From: Forficula auricularia
Taxonomy: Eukaryota > Arthropoda > Insecta > Dermaptera > Forficulidae
Direction: 5' to 3'
Assembly (NCBI GenBank): GCA_024734495.1
Contig: JALMQS010000885.1
Location: forward strand, 163,374 to 227,373
Length of the DNA: 64,000 bases
Below the pieces are notes generated by a model. It was not told the origin of the DNA, made no database searches, and saw only the letters and a list, made by a program, of their open reading frames with translations. The position numbers were made by a program, and so were the translations under genes. Below are positions 1 through 11,810 of the stretch, piece after piece; the first letter of the stretch is position 1; each line of letters starts with the position of its first letter.

Positions 1-475
1 AAAACTCACTGTGGAGCTCACTGCTAGTATATAATAATATAATAAAATAAAATGTTTTATTCGGGGAGGGGGGGGGGGGGGGTTATTATTTATTAAAAAA
101 CTATCATTTTAAACCCAAATTAAAACAATTAAAATATTAATGTGTAAATATCCAAAAAAATAATATCTAATTTTTTTTTTAATTTTCAAATAGCACAGTA
201 TACGCTATTTGCTTAGATCAAACCATGCCGTATACCGCCGTATAGCCTCCACTACAGCCCTGGTTGTATGTTCCAACATAGGTAACTCTCGAACGCTTGG
301 AGTAATTTTAAAAATATTACGAATAACACAATTATAGCAGTTATATACTAATAGATAACTTTGTACATATAGAGTATAATATAAGTAGTGGTTTTTAAAA
401 TTAGGTAAAAAAAATGGCCACATCCTTTTGATTATGTTGGTAAAAGTATTTAAAAAAAGTGCTTATGATCTAAAA
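1..475. other. AT-rich flank with a G homopolymer, no gene
   Basis: AT-rich DNA with a long G run near 65-82. At about 246-261 the minus strand reads CAGGGCTGTAGTGGAGG, which resembles a hAT-type terminus; a similar string occurs near 50,089, but no partner end or target duplication is visible. Short reading frames here have no recognisable similarity. Confidence 0.4.
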
Positions 476-599
476 CAGCGCTACTTAAACATTTTTAAAT
501 CGCGACCCCATTTTGACTGATAAATTTTTTGCGACCCCATATTATATTTATTTTAACTAGTAAATTTATTTTGAAGCGGTCGCCTGTGACTATTTCCTT

Positions 600-780
600 A
601 AATCTTTGGATTACACGAATCGTCCAAGGACCCTTGTTCAACTGAAGGACAATATTCGTGCTGATATTGCCGACATAGGCACAGATATTCTGGAAAATGT
701 GGACAGGAATTTCAGTTCGGCTATCTCAGTGTATTGACAAGGACGGTGGCCACCTTCGAGATGTCGTTTTTAAAACCTAA
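600..780 (+). pseudogene. DDE transposase C-terminal remnant, frameshifted
   Basis: One frame reads DYTNRPRTLVQLKDNIRADI and continues through ILENVDRNF. After a one-base frame change it reads QCIDKDGGHLRDVVFKT and stops at 778-780. The pattern 'tnRPRTL-LK-NIR-I-NI-ML-V-NF' ending in 'GGHL-DVVFKT' is a familiar C-terminus of arthropod mariner/IS630-type transposases. The catalytic region is absent. It is a non-functional fragment inside a larger hAT-like unit, so either the unit is mosaic or the transposase fragment was captured. The family call is from memory of the motif. Confidence 0.55.
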
Positions 781-1117
781 TGAAATAAAACTTTAAATGT
801 ATCTCTGTATATAGAAAACAGAATTAAATCGATACTGCCAATACTTTTTGTGTTATGATTTTTTAAAATAAGGAAGTTACCGCGCCCCACCAATTCTATC
901 ATTTATTAAAGCTACATAATTACAATTATTATTAAATCTAAATATGATGAGATGGATTTGCTTGTTATTAAATGAAGAATCAAACAGAACTTTAGCATTT
1001 TTAAAATTTGATCTGTATTTTTATTTTATAATCGCCCATACTGAGAACGCCGCTTCACATAAATATGTATCTTATACAAAATGTCAATTTTATTATTGAC
1101 ATATTTACCTCGAATTT

Positions 1118-1314
1118 ATGGGGGTCAGATAGGCTAGGCGGTAGCGTATCATCCTGATAACCAAGCGGACCCGGGTTCGAATCCGACTCGAGGCATTCGG
1201 CTAAAATCTGACCCCCTCCCCAGGGTAGAGACAACATTTAAAAAATATATAGTATCGTAAATTGGCTTATGGTTAGAAGGGCTGAAAAGCCAAAAACAAA
1301 AAAACAAAAAAAAA
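1118..1314 (+). mobile_element. tRNA-derived SINE, family 1, copy 1
   Basis: The head contains a canonical pol III B box (GGGTTCGAATCC, around 1,172) and an A-box-like stretch (GGCTAGGCGGTAGCG). The tail contains GGGCTGAAAAGCC, a small hairpin, followed by an A-rich end. It is flanked by a perfect 11-bp direct repeat, ACCTCGAATTT, at 1,107-1,117 and 1,315-1,325, the expected product of LINE-mediated insertion. A second copy with the same head and tail lies at 45,678-45,865. Confidence 0.8.
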
Positions 1315-1461
1315 ACCTCGAATTTTTTATAAGTACTTTAATTTTTTGAATTAATTTTTGGCACTGAGCATTAATTGTCATTGTTGCCATATGTTTCGCG
1401 ACCCCAAAATTCAGTTACTCTACCCAAAATGGGATCACGACCAATTGTTTAAGAATCCCTA

Positions 1462-2160
1462 ATCTAAGAAGATAAATAAATCTATTTCTTTGTTACTAGA
1501 AGACTTACCGATCCGTAAAGCAGTCCACAACTGTCCATGCAGAGGAACAAACAGGTAGCAACCCCTTGGATTTTCATTCGACCACCAGCGCTTATCGAGG
1601 TCCGCTGCAGAATTGCTGAAACATATACAAACAGCAACAAAATATCACTATTAGAAAACAGACACAAAAAATATAGGTACAAATATGTATAATCGCCGCC
1701 TTAAAGTAAACCCAAGCCTTTTTTTTCAATTGTTTTTCAAAAGTGAAAAGTGGTTGCTTTCAATGCACAACCCTAATTGTACAAGGATCATAAGTGGCGG
1801 TTATTTAGAAAAAGATATCTCTATTTTAAGTTATTTCGCTTTGATTTTTTTTTTTTTATTTCAAATCAACTGTCAACTGTCTTCACCATTTTACAAAAAA
1901 AGAAAAAATAGAAAGAAGTAAAAAGACAGGTTAACCGGTTTTCACACTGAAATCGTTTTTTCCCTAAAATCCTTTTACTCGCGCCCTTTCTATGAATAAG
2001 TTCTTTTATTTAAAAAAAATAATTTTGGTATTCTTTTGAGATGTTTGAGGGGGGCATGGGCAGACAAACCCCTTTAAATCTATTGGTTTCATTTTCAACC
2101 AGAGTTGCCTTGAAAGCTATCGAACCAAAAAACCCACAATTGATTTTTCGAAATCTTTTC
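1462..2160. other. AT-rich interval, no gene seen
   Basis: Single-copy looking AT-rich DNA with T and A runs. Two reading frames of 60-80 codons (1,482-1,682 minus; 1,685-1,921 plus) have low-complexity composition and no recognisable domain. Confidence 0.4.
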
Positions 2161-2660
2161 CTTATTTCTGGATTTGATATAAAGAAGGGTGAAAATCGGA
2201 GGGGCGGTTTTGTGTGAGGACAAAAGGTGAAAAATTTGTCCCGCTGGCCTGCTCCTCATTTTCCGCATTTTCCCATCCTAATTAGTATCTCGTTGTTTGA
2301 TCATCGACAGCTTCTGTTCGCCGCAAGAAATGAACTGGAAATAGATCAGAGGCGGTTTGATCTGTTCTTTTGCCCTCGTTGTTGGTTCTTTGGAGTCTGG
2401 CTGGCCATCTCTCACGGCTGACGCATTCCGCGTACGTGATCTAGGCCCTTGGCCGGGGATCAAATATTTTCACTTTCCACTTGCTCGAATAAGTGGTCTA
2501 ATATGATTAGAAGATCAAACTCCAAGCACCATATAATGAATTGGGTTTACGATAGATGTTGGATTAGCTCTTTTTTTGGTAGTTTTTTTTTATTATTATT
2601 AAAAGAAGTTTCTGAGGGGGAAACCGGGACAAACGTGATCCCGAAAAACGAGGCCAATTG
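2160..2660. other. Composition island, candidate noncoding regulatory element
   Basis: Base composition is clearly less AT-biased than the flanks and the stretch is not repeated elsewhere in the window. All frames are broken at short intervals and no protein family is recognised. Homeodomain-type TAATTAG and GATCA-rich strings are present but are weak evidence. A conserved noncoding element is my inference only. Confidence 0.3.
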
Positions 2661-2959
2661 ATAAATTCCCTTCGCAAAAAGCTGTAAATTTCTTTATTTA
2701 AGTAGTCTCAGTCCTTTACAAATCAGGTGGTAATATTAAATATAAAAAATACTAGACTATTGAACCATAATATTTTTCTTAAAATTCCGAGGGTTACTTA
2801 GTCACAAATAAAATTGAAATTACTGTTATTCATTCACTATATAAAATTTTAATTTTTAGTTAAATCACACATAATTAATTAGTGGTTGGAACACCGAGCG
2901 ATGCTCGGTAATTTTTTGCTTTAGCTCAAAGTGATATAATAATATTATTTTTAATAATT

Positions 2960-3295
2960 TAATATACAATAAAAAATACCTCCAATTAATCAATTTGGCA
3001 AATTCTAATATATAATAATATTTATAATGAATTATTAGTGGGATATATAATTAAAAAAAACAATTAATTATTAAAAGGAAATTGAATAAAAATGTAATTA
3101 TACATTTTTATCGAGACAAACACCTGTGAATAATTATTTCAATTAACAAAAACCCATCAAAAACAACTTAGCCGAAGATGAGACCGTGACAGATCGAATT
3201 GTCAACCCAAAAACCACCTAACCCGTGAATTTCATCTAAACCGTTAGAGCCGTTTTCAAGAAACCGATTATATATATATACAAGAATTTATCGTT
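2960..3295 (+). repeat. Dispersed repeat, inverted partner at 30.2-30.5 kb
   Basis: This stretch recurs in opposite orientation at about 30,233-30,545, including ACCACCTAACCCGTGAATTTC and CCCATCAAAAACAACTTAGC. The core CCGAAGATGAGACCG followed by GATCGAATTGTC looks like a decayed hammerhead layout (CTGANGA then GAAA then NUH) shared with other repeats in the window. Confidence 0.6.
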
Positions 3296-3311
3296 TAATA
3301 TAATAAGATAA

Positions 3312-3488
3312 TTATTTTATTGAAGACGAATAAATTATATAATAAACTACGATGTTTCGATCGACTTGTTCTGTGATCGTTTTCAAGTATGACTGGGTGC
3401 TCTCTGCTCATACTTGAGAACGATCCAAAACAAGTCGATCGAAACGTCGTAGTTTTATTATATTATATATTCGTGTTCAATAAATAAA
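3312..3488. repeat. Palindromic foldback element with GAAACGTCG motif
   Basis: Two arms of about 75 bp mirror each other: the left arm contains CTACGATGTTTCGATCGAC and the right arm GTCGATCGAAACGTCGTAG, separated by a short GACTGGGTGCTC-like spacer. GATCGAAACGTCGTAG resembles the box-2 end of the hammerhead-like repeats, but the first box is degenerate. No coding capacity. Confidence 0.65.
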
Positions 3489-4019
3489 AGCTTCAGCAGT
3501 TTAATTACTAATAAACATTCACTATATAATTTCGGCTACCAGTGGAAGACCATCCTCAGTATTAAATTAATTTCCTATTAGTTTCTGAAGGCTGTCAATA
3601 TAAAACATCTCATGTTTTATTCCTTCTCCTAGAAATAACCTTCATACAGTGGTGGTCGAAACTGTGTAGTGAATAACTAATAGTAATTTACTAAATTATT
3701 ATTTTATTTTTGACTAGTAACCCTCGAAATTTCAAGAATATTAAATCCACAGTCACTTAGGCTCTGCAAGAATAAATTAAACAATAAAAGTTTTTTTTTC
3801 TTATCATTTTAAATAGAATCGGATAAGTGACTTAAGATTTTAAAAAAGTAATCCTTTGTTTGCCATTTTTAAAAAGTGTCTTATTTGCCCGAAGTATTGA
3901 ACTCAAAATATATTCAGAGTATTTTTTCTTTTGATGAAAAGTACGAATTCCGAATAAAAAAAATTTTGGAACAACAATTTTACTTTTATGTGGAGGGAGA
4001 ATGGTTTAGGTTCTTGGTG
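3489..4019. other. AT-rich interval, no gene seen
   Basis: AT-rich sequence without recognisable reading frame or repeat termini. It ends with a GGTTCTTGGTGAAACATT string that belongs to the terminal motif of the neighbouring foldback family. Confidence 0.35.
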
Positions 4020-4338
4020 AAACATTAAATAAAGTAAATTTTTTTTAGAAATTTTTTCAAATTTAAAATATAAAATATTAGGTAGGTTTCACATAAACAA
4101 AAGATCAGATGCTTGTTTAGCACGACTCTATATATATATTTCGGGGTATAAGCCCATGTTCAGGAGTTCAAAAATGTCCTTTGTGAACTCATGAACAAGG
4201 GCTTATACCCCGAAATATATATAGTCTCGTGCTAAACAATCATCTGATCTTTTATTTATGTGAAACCTACCTAGTATTTTATATTTTAAATTTTAAAAAG
4301 TTTCTAAAATTTTTTTCAAAAATTCTCTTTACTTTAAC
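4020..4338. repeat. Long palindrome with hammerhead-like cores
   Basis: Arms run from GTGAAACATTAAATAAAGTAAA inwards to the centre near 4,176 and back out to CTTTACTTTAAC. Each arm contains GGTAGGTTTCAC and a core of box 1, a GGGCTTATACCCC hairpin, GAAA, a TA-rich stem III and GTC. Box 1 reads CTGAACA on the minus strand and CTCATGA on the plus strand, so both are degenerate relative to CTGANGA. Hairpin and GAAA are intact in both arms. Confidence 0.7.
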
Positions 4339-4920
4339 AATTTTACTCTTTAAAAAACAGACATATCGTAGGATCTTTCTTCCTTCTTCAGATGATAAGT
4401 AGGTCATCGAAGGAAACTTAAAACTACCTCCTTCTTGTCTCTTTAACAGTGATTTTTTAGTGGTTTAGTTTGCCCTTAATATTAAAAAAAGAATTTTTTT
4501 GATACTTTTGGAAATTTTAAGTCTTTTTTTTTCGATGTCAATTTTAATTAAAAAAAATAATAATAAATATAAAATATAGCTCATAAAATAGTTCTCCATT
4601 TTAACTGCAGCTCTTAACACAAATCTCCGAAAATTGCCGTAAAACAAACCCGAACTAGTTTCGCTTAACTGACTCCGGGGCTTAAGTACAAGTACCTACA
4701 CCATTTTTTAATAACCTATTATTTATTATTTTTTGATCCTCTGTGATTTATTTATAAACTCATGTTATTGGTTTAAATCAAAAATAGCTGGTAATAAATT
4801 TATCGAAAGCTTACATTGATTTCAATTTATTTTTTTTGAATTCATTATTTATTATATTGAATGATTTATTTATTTATACCCAATAAATATTATATGAAAA
4901 ATGGAAAATTAATAACCGTT
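4339..4920. other. AT-rich interval, no gene seen
   Basis: AT-rich DNA between a foldback element and a more balanced island. No reading frame above 60 codons with recognisable content, no clear repeat ends. Confidence 0.35.
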
Positions 4921-5600
4921 ATTTGTGGAAGACAAACAAAACGGTTGAGTTTTGGGAAATTTATCCGTTGGTGATTTCAAGGCAAATTCAAGCCATGTTG
5001 ACGCATTTCCTCCCCATTTCTGGTCGGCCCATCCTGACAGGCAACCTGCAGATGTCAATCAGAGTCCAAAAGACAAGTCGAACGACTACCCTTTCGAAAG
5101 CCCTAACCAGGAAATCGTACCTTCTGCTTGGCACAATATATATGGATATGCAAAATGAAGTCGCCGCCGAGTCTATAACAATATAATTCAATTGTAAATT
5201 GTAGTTTGGATGAAAGGGACATTTGGGGAGCCATGACCTTCCCGAGGAGGGACACTTCACACTTGATGCGCGGGATTTAAGGTTTGGTCAACCTGGTCCA
5301 AATCCAGATGGAACAACCTCCAAGACCGGCACTTCCTGCTTCTCTAACCTGATCACTGTCCCTCTGTTTATATTTATATGCTAATTTATTCATTGTTCCA
5401 AGAATTTTTTTTTCGTAGTGAAAACTATATAAGTCAAAATTAACCTAGAAGGAAGAGGAGTAATAAGTAATTCGAAAGTTGGATTGATCCATCGGTAGCG
5501 ATCAGGAAATTCGGTATTGCCTGAGGGCGGTAGATCGTGTGGGCGGCAAAATCTTCAAATCAGCCCTTTCGTCCCTCCCCCACCAAAATGATTGTATAAA
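4920..5600. other. Composition island, candidate noncoding regulatory element
   Basis: Two adjacent blocks (about 4,920-5,370 and 5,450-5,600) have more balanced composition and no repeat partners. Short overlapping frames exist on both strands (up to 90 codons at 4,988-5,260 minus), but none matches a family I know and their openness in several frames argues against coding. Regulatory function is inferred only from contrast with the surroundings. Confidence 0.3.
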
Positions 5601-6650
5601 ACAAGTTCTCTCAATTAGTTTTACGAAGGGATAATTTTTTTTTGTTGAAGAATATTTTAATATAATTTATTTTTGTATTTAAAAAACATTAAATTTTAAT
5701 TAAAAAAAAAACAAGGTAAAAAATTAAAACTTTTTCAAGATTTGGTACCTATCGTTAATTAGAACATCTTATAATAAATAATTAGAAAGTTGTTGTTTAT
5801 TTTAATTATATTGAAAAAAATATATATATATTCTGAATTTTTGAACCGGAAGCTCAAAAGGTAGAGAGCCCAAAATCTAATAAGTTCTCTGCATTGGAAA
5901 TACAATCGATCGCTATTTTTGATTTTAAGTCGATTTCTCTAGATGTCGAGATCTTAAGCAAAAATAATGGAAATGATAATAACGCAGTTGTTGTTGCTGT
6001 GGTTACTTATAAAATTTCCTCTCAAATTTAGCATTTTGCAGAGTAAACCTTTCCATTCTTACCTAATTAAGTTTAAGCTATATTAAACCGACCAAATATA
6101 TAAACTTTAAAAAAGTACTATCTAAAGTACTTTAAAATGAAATTTTCCTAAAAACTTTAGATAATCTTTTTGAGGTCTTCAAGGTAAATAGAATAATAAA
6201 TTTGATCGAAATTTTTTAAGCTATTTTTCACTATATATAGAAAAAAATAAAAAAGTACTAGAATAAAGTAGTAATGTTTCTCGGTCGATATGTACCAAAA
6301 ATTAATCAGCGCTTCATTTTGTTAAACTAATATGTTTTTTTTCTGCGTTGAAAAAATCGTCGAAGAAAAAAACAATCCATTCATCCATATATATATTCAT
6401 ACATGCATATTTCCCCACGGTCTAAATGAAAAAATGGCACTTTTTGGCCCACATGTAATTTTTGGCAAAGCCGTCTTTAACCTGAATGAATACTACAATC
6501 GTAACTTGGTTGAGACCATGAGTTTAGTAGTCTTTATCTGAGGACCATTTGAAGCCGCGTTTAGCTATAGATAAAGTAACAAATTATTTTGAGTATAGAA
6601 TCTCAAAATTTAATATGATGGTCAATTATTCCTAAATTTAAGGAGTTGTG
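5601..6650. other. AT-rich interval, no gene seen
   Basis: AT-rich, with short TA repeats and scattered A/T runs. No recognisable coding region, RNA gene or repeat boundary. Confidence 0.35.
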
Positions 6651-6654
6651 TTGG

Positions 6655-6757
6655 TTCTAGGTGAAACATTTTAATATAATAATAAAGCTTGAGTAAGATA
6701 CGAGGTAGGTTTTTTGTGAAACCTACCTCGTATCTTACTCAAGTTTTATTATTATGT
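6655..6757. repeat. Short perfect foldback with family terminus
   Basis: Starts with TTCTAGGTGAAACATTTTAA, the terminal motif shared with larger foldbacks, then a near-perfect hairpin: CTTGAGTAAGATACGAGGTAGG against CCTACCTCGTATCTTACTCAAG. The arms are about 38 bp and the loop only a few bases. It looks like a minimal deletion derivative in which the hammerhead-like core has been lost. Confidence 0.65.
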
Positions 6758-8450
6758 CAATCATTCAATTCAATCCTTTATATCTCAATAATTATTAGTT
6801 TTATCAAATTATCTCTTATTTAATAAAATGTTAAGCATTTAATTCTGAGCAAAATGACACCTTAATTTTGAAAATCGGTTGACAATTAATAAAGTTATGA
6901 TGGAATTTTTATTTTCATTATTAGGTTAGTTATTCTTAATTTGTTGAGATTAGATCGGCCATCATAGAAATTCCATCACAAGTTTAAAGCTTTTCAATTT
7001 GCAATTGGATTTTTAAATATTTGAATTTTCAATTGATAAATTGTTCACTGCTGCCATCTTACATCGATTTATTCAACTCTATTGTCTAAGTAATTATGAA
7101 TATTTAAACCCTGAACCATCAGCAAGATTATTTACTTAAGAATGACTAACCCTAGCTATGAAAATATAAATACGACTATAACTCGGTTAATATTTAACCG
7201 ATTTGCAAAAATAAGGTGTTATTTTGTTTATAAATAAATTATTAATATTATTAAATATAAAATGACTTAATAAATGTAAGGGTTATTGATAAATAAATAA
7301 TTAAAAATTGACTTGGCCTCAATTTTAACATTTTTAAGCCTGTATTCACTATAAATATTCCTTTATTAGCTACAAGTCATATAAAGACGTGAACCAATTA
7401 TTATTAAAATTACTGAAAAAAATTTTGAGATATTAATTTTTATTTAAATAAAAATAATAATAATGGCTATCTCAGATTTTTTTCACTCTAGATATTTTGT
7501 TTATTTTAATGTGTAAACGTAAAAATTAATTGCAAAGAACTCTTTTTTTGTTATTAACTTATATAACCTGCGTCAAGTTTGGAAATGTTATTTCAGTTTT
7601 TTATGAACCAAACCGATTTTATAATGTATATCTATCAATTACCCCCTCCCCCGCACACGTCAAAAAATAACTACACATTGTCTAATGATTAAAAAGTAAA
7701 TAGCTTCGCAAAGGATTTCAAACCCAATGTAAATTACAAGTTTAGATGTGACAACACCGTAATGCAAGTTTTTTTCAAAATCCTTCTAGCTGGACCTGAA
7801 TTAAGTAGCCCTTAATGTTCGTCTTTTATATCACTTCGTGTAATTATATTCCCACGTATTCGCCTATAATTTCGTGTGAATATAATTTAATGCGTTTCGA
7901 GATACGTGATTATACATATTTGAATTGAATTAGGAGTGAATAGCTTTAAGCCGTAAATTTTAATGAGCTACTCATCATATGTTTTGTTTTTATTAATAAA
8001 TAAATAACAATAAAAATGTGATTAAAATTCCAATAAACAATTCAATTACCAAAGCTTCAACAAATTTACTACGTTTATAAATTATTTTTAATTGTTTTCA
8101 ACTGAAGTTCTACACAAGCTTTCTGAAAATATTTTAATCTTCCATTAATTTTACGGTTCAATTATGAATTGCATCCAGGGTGGCAAGCGAATTCTTGGAA
8201 GCCTTTTCTTCCCAGATATTCGAGTCATGAATGAATTTGGGCGATAGGTATATTGAATGGGTGTAAAATTGCTTTTGGAACTGAATGGAAATCCAAGTGC
8301 CCTCGTTTCGTTACGTTGATAATTTGGTCAATTCATATTGTTTCAAAATAACAAAGCCATATGATTAAGACGAACATGAATTTACTTCTTTGAATAAAAA
8401 ATATTAATTTCAGAGAGTAGCCGAGCTTTTAATATTATAACAACAAATCA
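6758..8450. other. AT-rich interval, no gene seen
   Basis: Mostly AT-rich. A small inverted pair, GATGGAATTT / AAATTCCATC, spans about 6,898-6,978. The stretch GAATTGCATCCAGGGTGG near 8,168 also occurs at 42,333 and is part of a LINE-related sequence. No gene seen. Confidence 0.35.
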
Positions 8451-8451
8451 T

Positions 8452-8600
8452 AAAGGTGTTTGTTCTCTGCTTAATGCTAATAAATAAATAAATATTTATT
8501 TATGTTTATATATAGAATTTCTTTAATTTCGGACTATAATTTTGGGGACTTTACCTTCATCTGTATAATTTTTATTAATATTATATTGGTTTATTACGTG
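8452..8600 (-). repeat. Decayed arm of the TATAGTC hammerhead-like family
   Basis: The left part (GTGTTTGTTCTCTGCTTAATGC) resembles the outer arm of the palindrome at 36.06 kb. On the minus strand AGATGAAGG, a short hairpin and TTATAGTCC follow the family order, but box 1 has lost its first two bases and GAAA reads AAAA. A related right-arm fragment (TTTATTTGCATCAATTAGAAG) lies near 9,640. Confidence 0.4.
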
Positions 8601-8849
8601 TTTGAATAAACTTACATACTGTTTTAACACTCTCGTAACCTATCAATTTTAAAATCTTTTTCAGCCTTTACTAAAAATATTCGAAGAAAATGCGTTGTGT
8701 GTTTATTACTGCGGTATGTAAAATGATGATATTTATTGAATATTAATTTAAGACTTCATGCTCAAATTCCAAAACAATTATATTATTCATAAAAAGAATA
8801 CAAAGCCTTCGAAATTATAGTCTGATATAAATAAAATTATATATATAAA

Positions 8850-9492
8850 TAGGTGCATTATATGGTGGCCCTTTTTTGGGTATTTTCGAATTTTTATTTT
8901 CCCAGAGACTAATATGGTTTGAAATGAATAAAAAGAAATATCCCCCAAGTTTCAAGTCTCTATCTCAATTTTAACCTTTTTTCGATCAAGCGATGCAAGT
9001 TTCCCATCTAAATAATAGGGGTTTTATGATTGAACGATCAATTTTTTATTCTGGCCAAAGTAATGATTAAAAAATTTTAAACTCTCTAAGCTTTTATCCG
9101 TATAATAGTAGCTATCCCTCAGAATTTTAGAGATTTTTAACTACTAAAATTTTGGGCTATAACTTATAACAGGATTTTATCTAATTGTAATTCCAAAATT
9201 ATAATAGTTAAAAATCTGTAAAAATTCTGAAGCATGGCTAGTATTATGAGGATAAAGTGTACAGAGTTTCAAATTTTTGAACCATTACTTTGGCCGGAAT
9301 AAATAATTGATCGTTCAATCTCAAAAACCCCATGTTATTTAGATGAGAAACTTACATCGCTGTTCAGCAAAGGTTAAAATTGAGATAGACTTGAAACTTA
9401 GAGGATTTTTTTTTTTATTTAGAACCATATGGAGTCTTTGGGTGCATAAAATTCGAAAATACCCAAAATAAGGGCCACCCTAATATACCTTA
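8850..9492. mobile_element. Palindromic element, family P, copy 1
   Basis: Long inverted arms run inward from TAGGTGCATTATATGGTGGC and out to GCCACCCTAATATACCTTA. Internal mirrored stretches include GAACGATCAATTTTTTATTC / GAATAAATAATTGATCGTTC. The same structure is found at 16,067-16,694, where an 8-bp target duplication is clear. No reading frame of substance. It is a non-autonomous foldback DNA element whose superfamily I cannot assign. Confidence 0.65.
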
Positions 9493-9830
9493 CATATATT
9501 TATTTATTTATTTATTTATAAACATCACCATCTAGTGTACAGTTCGACTCGACTCTTACTTATACTAGCCCTTGTCTTCCCTTTTCCCTTTATTTTTCAG
9601 TATAGGCAGAAGCTTGTCGGATATAATATATGTGTATATTTATTTGCATCAATTAGAAGACACCCTCTTTGATTTGGTGTTCCAAGATTCACCCTCCTAT
9701 TGGTTTGGCCTTTTCTAAATCCATTGTCAATTAGAATTAGCAGATTGAATTTTGTATCGAATCGATTTTATTTTTGAAATAAAAACATGTTCCCAAGGCG
9801 CATTTACAGATGCCACATGATAAATGTTTT
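9493..9830. other. AT-rich interval with ATTT simple repeat
   Basis: Begins with a TTTA tetranucleotide run (about 9,500-9,520). The rest is AT-rich, with a decayed foldback arm near 9,640-9,690. No gene seen. Confidence 0.35.
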
Positions 9831-10195
9831 GCAATATTAGCCTCCGCCCCTGGCAGCAGAAGTTGTGCTCAATTTCCATCTGATTGAATGGAGATATGTT
9901 GCAAGCACTAGTTGCTTGGCCGAGATGGATGAATAGGCAGAGCCATGCATAGATGCCTCTTCGGCGGGGAGGCTCCGGGCCAAATGGCTTTTTTGATCAA
10001 GTGGATTTTGATCTCTCTGTCTGGTCCGGGACAGGCTGCTTCCCGTTTATTGGCCATGTCACGTGGTGGTTATTAGGCCGTATATCAGAATTCACACAGC
10101 TGTCACTGATGTGTACGATGACCAATCATTTATTTTAGGGTCCGCTCGGACTCCTTAATGCCCAATACTTGGTATAGCCGCCAAGAACATACCCT
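9830..10195. other. Composition island, candidate noncoding regulatory element
   Basis: Balanced composition, single copy in the window. A perfect E-box CACGTG occurs in GTCACGTGGTGG near 10,060. A 61-codon frame (9,953-10,138 plus) has no recognisable similarity. Regulatory role is inferred. Confidence 0.3.
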
Positions 10196-10463
10196 GATTG
10201 AAATCCTTTTCGATTTATTTTCTTATATAGAATAAAATATGTATTTTAATAGCATCTCCAGAAAGTGACTTTTTAGGTCTTTTTTGACATTCATTTGTTT
10301 TGATACTAAATCGAAGTGTCCGATAAAAAAATCACATGAATAGAAATAAATACATACGTTGTAAATAATTTTTATAATTCCTCTGAGAAAAGTTAAACAT
10401 TAGTAAATAAGATGTTGAAGCTTTTATTTTTGTGATTAATTTGATTAAAAAACATCGTAGTTA

Positions 10464-10580
10464 TACTATTCCTAGTAGCACAATGTTTCAAACTAAATAG
10501 TTCCTATATAGATTTAGAGACTCTATACAGCCCCTATATAGTTACTATATAGTTTGAAACATTGTGCTACTAGGGGTATT
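10464..10580. repeat. Short palindrome, CTAGTAGCACAATGTTTCA arms
   Basis: Arms CTAGTAGCACAATGTTTCA and TGAAACATTGTGCTACTAG flank a TATATAG-rich centre. About 117 bp. No conserved hammerhead-like boxes are visible inside. Confidence 0.65.
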
Positions 10581-11690
10581 ATTTGTTCGTGTTCATTAAA
10601 TAATTATAATTTATCATGTGTGATTTCAATAAAAATTCAGATTTTTAAAAGTTAAATATGTTTATTCGGTAATAAAGCCAGACCCCAGACAACGTACATC
10701 TTTATATAAAGTGTAATCCCTCTGTAATATGTACAGGACAGGTTTTTTTCAGATATATAATAATGATTGAACATAGTGATTCCTTTTAATATTCAATTGA
10801 ATAAAATGAAATCAAAACTTTTAGCAATTTTTTTTCAGAATTGATTTTTAAATCCTAACAGGAAAATAACTTGAGGAATATTCAAATTGGATTGGAGTTG
10901 AATTTCGTAAAGCTAGGATTGTATTTTGAAAGGTTCTTGCTCTCACACAAATCTTTTATTTTTGAGAAATATTTGTAGCAGAATGCAAAGGAGGTTGGTG
11001 AGATGATCTTTAAGCTTATATGATAATTATTTAACGACCATTAAATTTTTCAAATCAATTTAAGGGCTTTTGTTCACCCTCGGTTAAACTTGGATGGGGG
11101 TCAGTTTATAAACAGAAATATAAATCCTAAACATATCTTTAACGGCTTCCCCGATCTATTGCTACTTGATCCGCCATGCCATTTGAAGGATCTAATCCTT
11201 ATCTTCATCGCCTATTCAGGAAAGGTTGGAGAAAATTGTTCGGCAATATCATAAATTTTTCAAAATTATTTTTATATGTCCACTTAATAATAAATAAGGC
11301 ACTATTTTTATGAGATTGATTCAACAAGGGGCGCCCAGATAAGATGCACATACGTATAGGTCTTTGCAGAACCTTAGATCACAAAGAAAAGTAATCAAGA
11401 GAAGGGTAAGAGACGAAGTTGTCTGTGCACCCTTGAAGGACCGATGATATCAAAAGTCAGGAATGATAAAGATAGGGAGAAAGTTTCAGTCCCTATAAGT
11501 AATTGTGACGAACACATTGGCGAATTAACTAGTTCAGTAATTTTCTAATTTGATTGCAAATTAGTAGTCGGCAAATCGGGAGTTACGTCCAAAACAAGCT
11601 TTTGAGAGGAATTAGTGATTCCATCTCGTTAGAGAATTCGCCATGTTAATATCTATAAAATAACAAAAGAGTGGAGACGCTTCTACGATG
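10581..11690. other. AT-rich interval, no gene seen
   Basis: AT-rich with a slightly more balanced patch at 11,320-11,520. No recognisable gene, RNA or repeat terminus. Confidence 0.35.
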
Positions 11691-11699
11691 AGCGTCTAT

Positions 11700-11810
11700 A
11701 GGGGATCATTAAGAGCTGGGTGACTTATTAATCTGATAACGTGTTTCTGATTGCATCCATAAGAATGCTTGGTCCAAGACAAGGCCTTGTTGAATGTGTG
11801 TAAATGAGAG
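11700..11810 (-). pseudogene. Very decayed LINE fragment
   Basis: The block GTAACCTGTTAATCGG-like at 42,297 has a diverged counterpart here (GGTGACTTATTAATCTGATA, then TTTCTGATTGCATCCAT). On the minus strand the reading LMDAIRNTLSD aligns loosely with the LDAIQKRVIRL segment of the 42-kb LINE tail. Assignment rests on this nucleotide resemblance alone. Confidence 0.3.

Larger units (their letters stand above)
476..1461. mobile_element. hAT-like element, composite, with nested SINE
   Basis: The left end reads CAGCGCTACTTAAAC and the reverse complement of the right end reads TAGGGATTCTTAAAC, so the two ends form an imperfect terminal inverted repeat. The flanks ATCTAAAA (468-475) and ATCTAAGA (1,462-1,469) match at 7 of 8 bases, which fits the 8-bp target duplication of hAT elements. 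GCGACCCC strings next to both ends are also shared. Inside lie a decayed DDE-transposase tail (600-780) and a SINE (1,118-1,314). No intact hAT transposase is present, so it is non-autonomous. The terminal bases are imperfect, so exact limits are uncertain. Confidence 0.55.
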
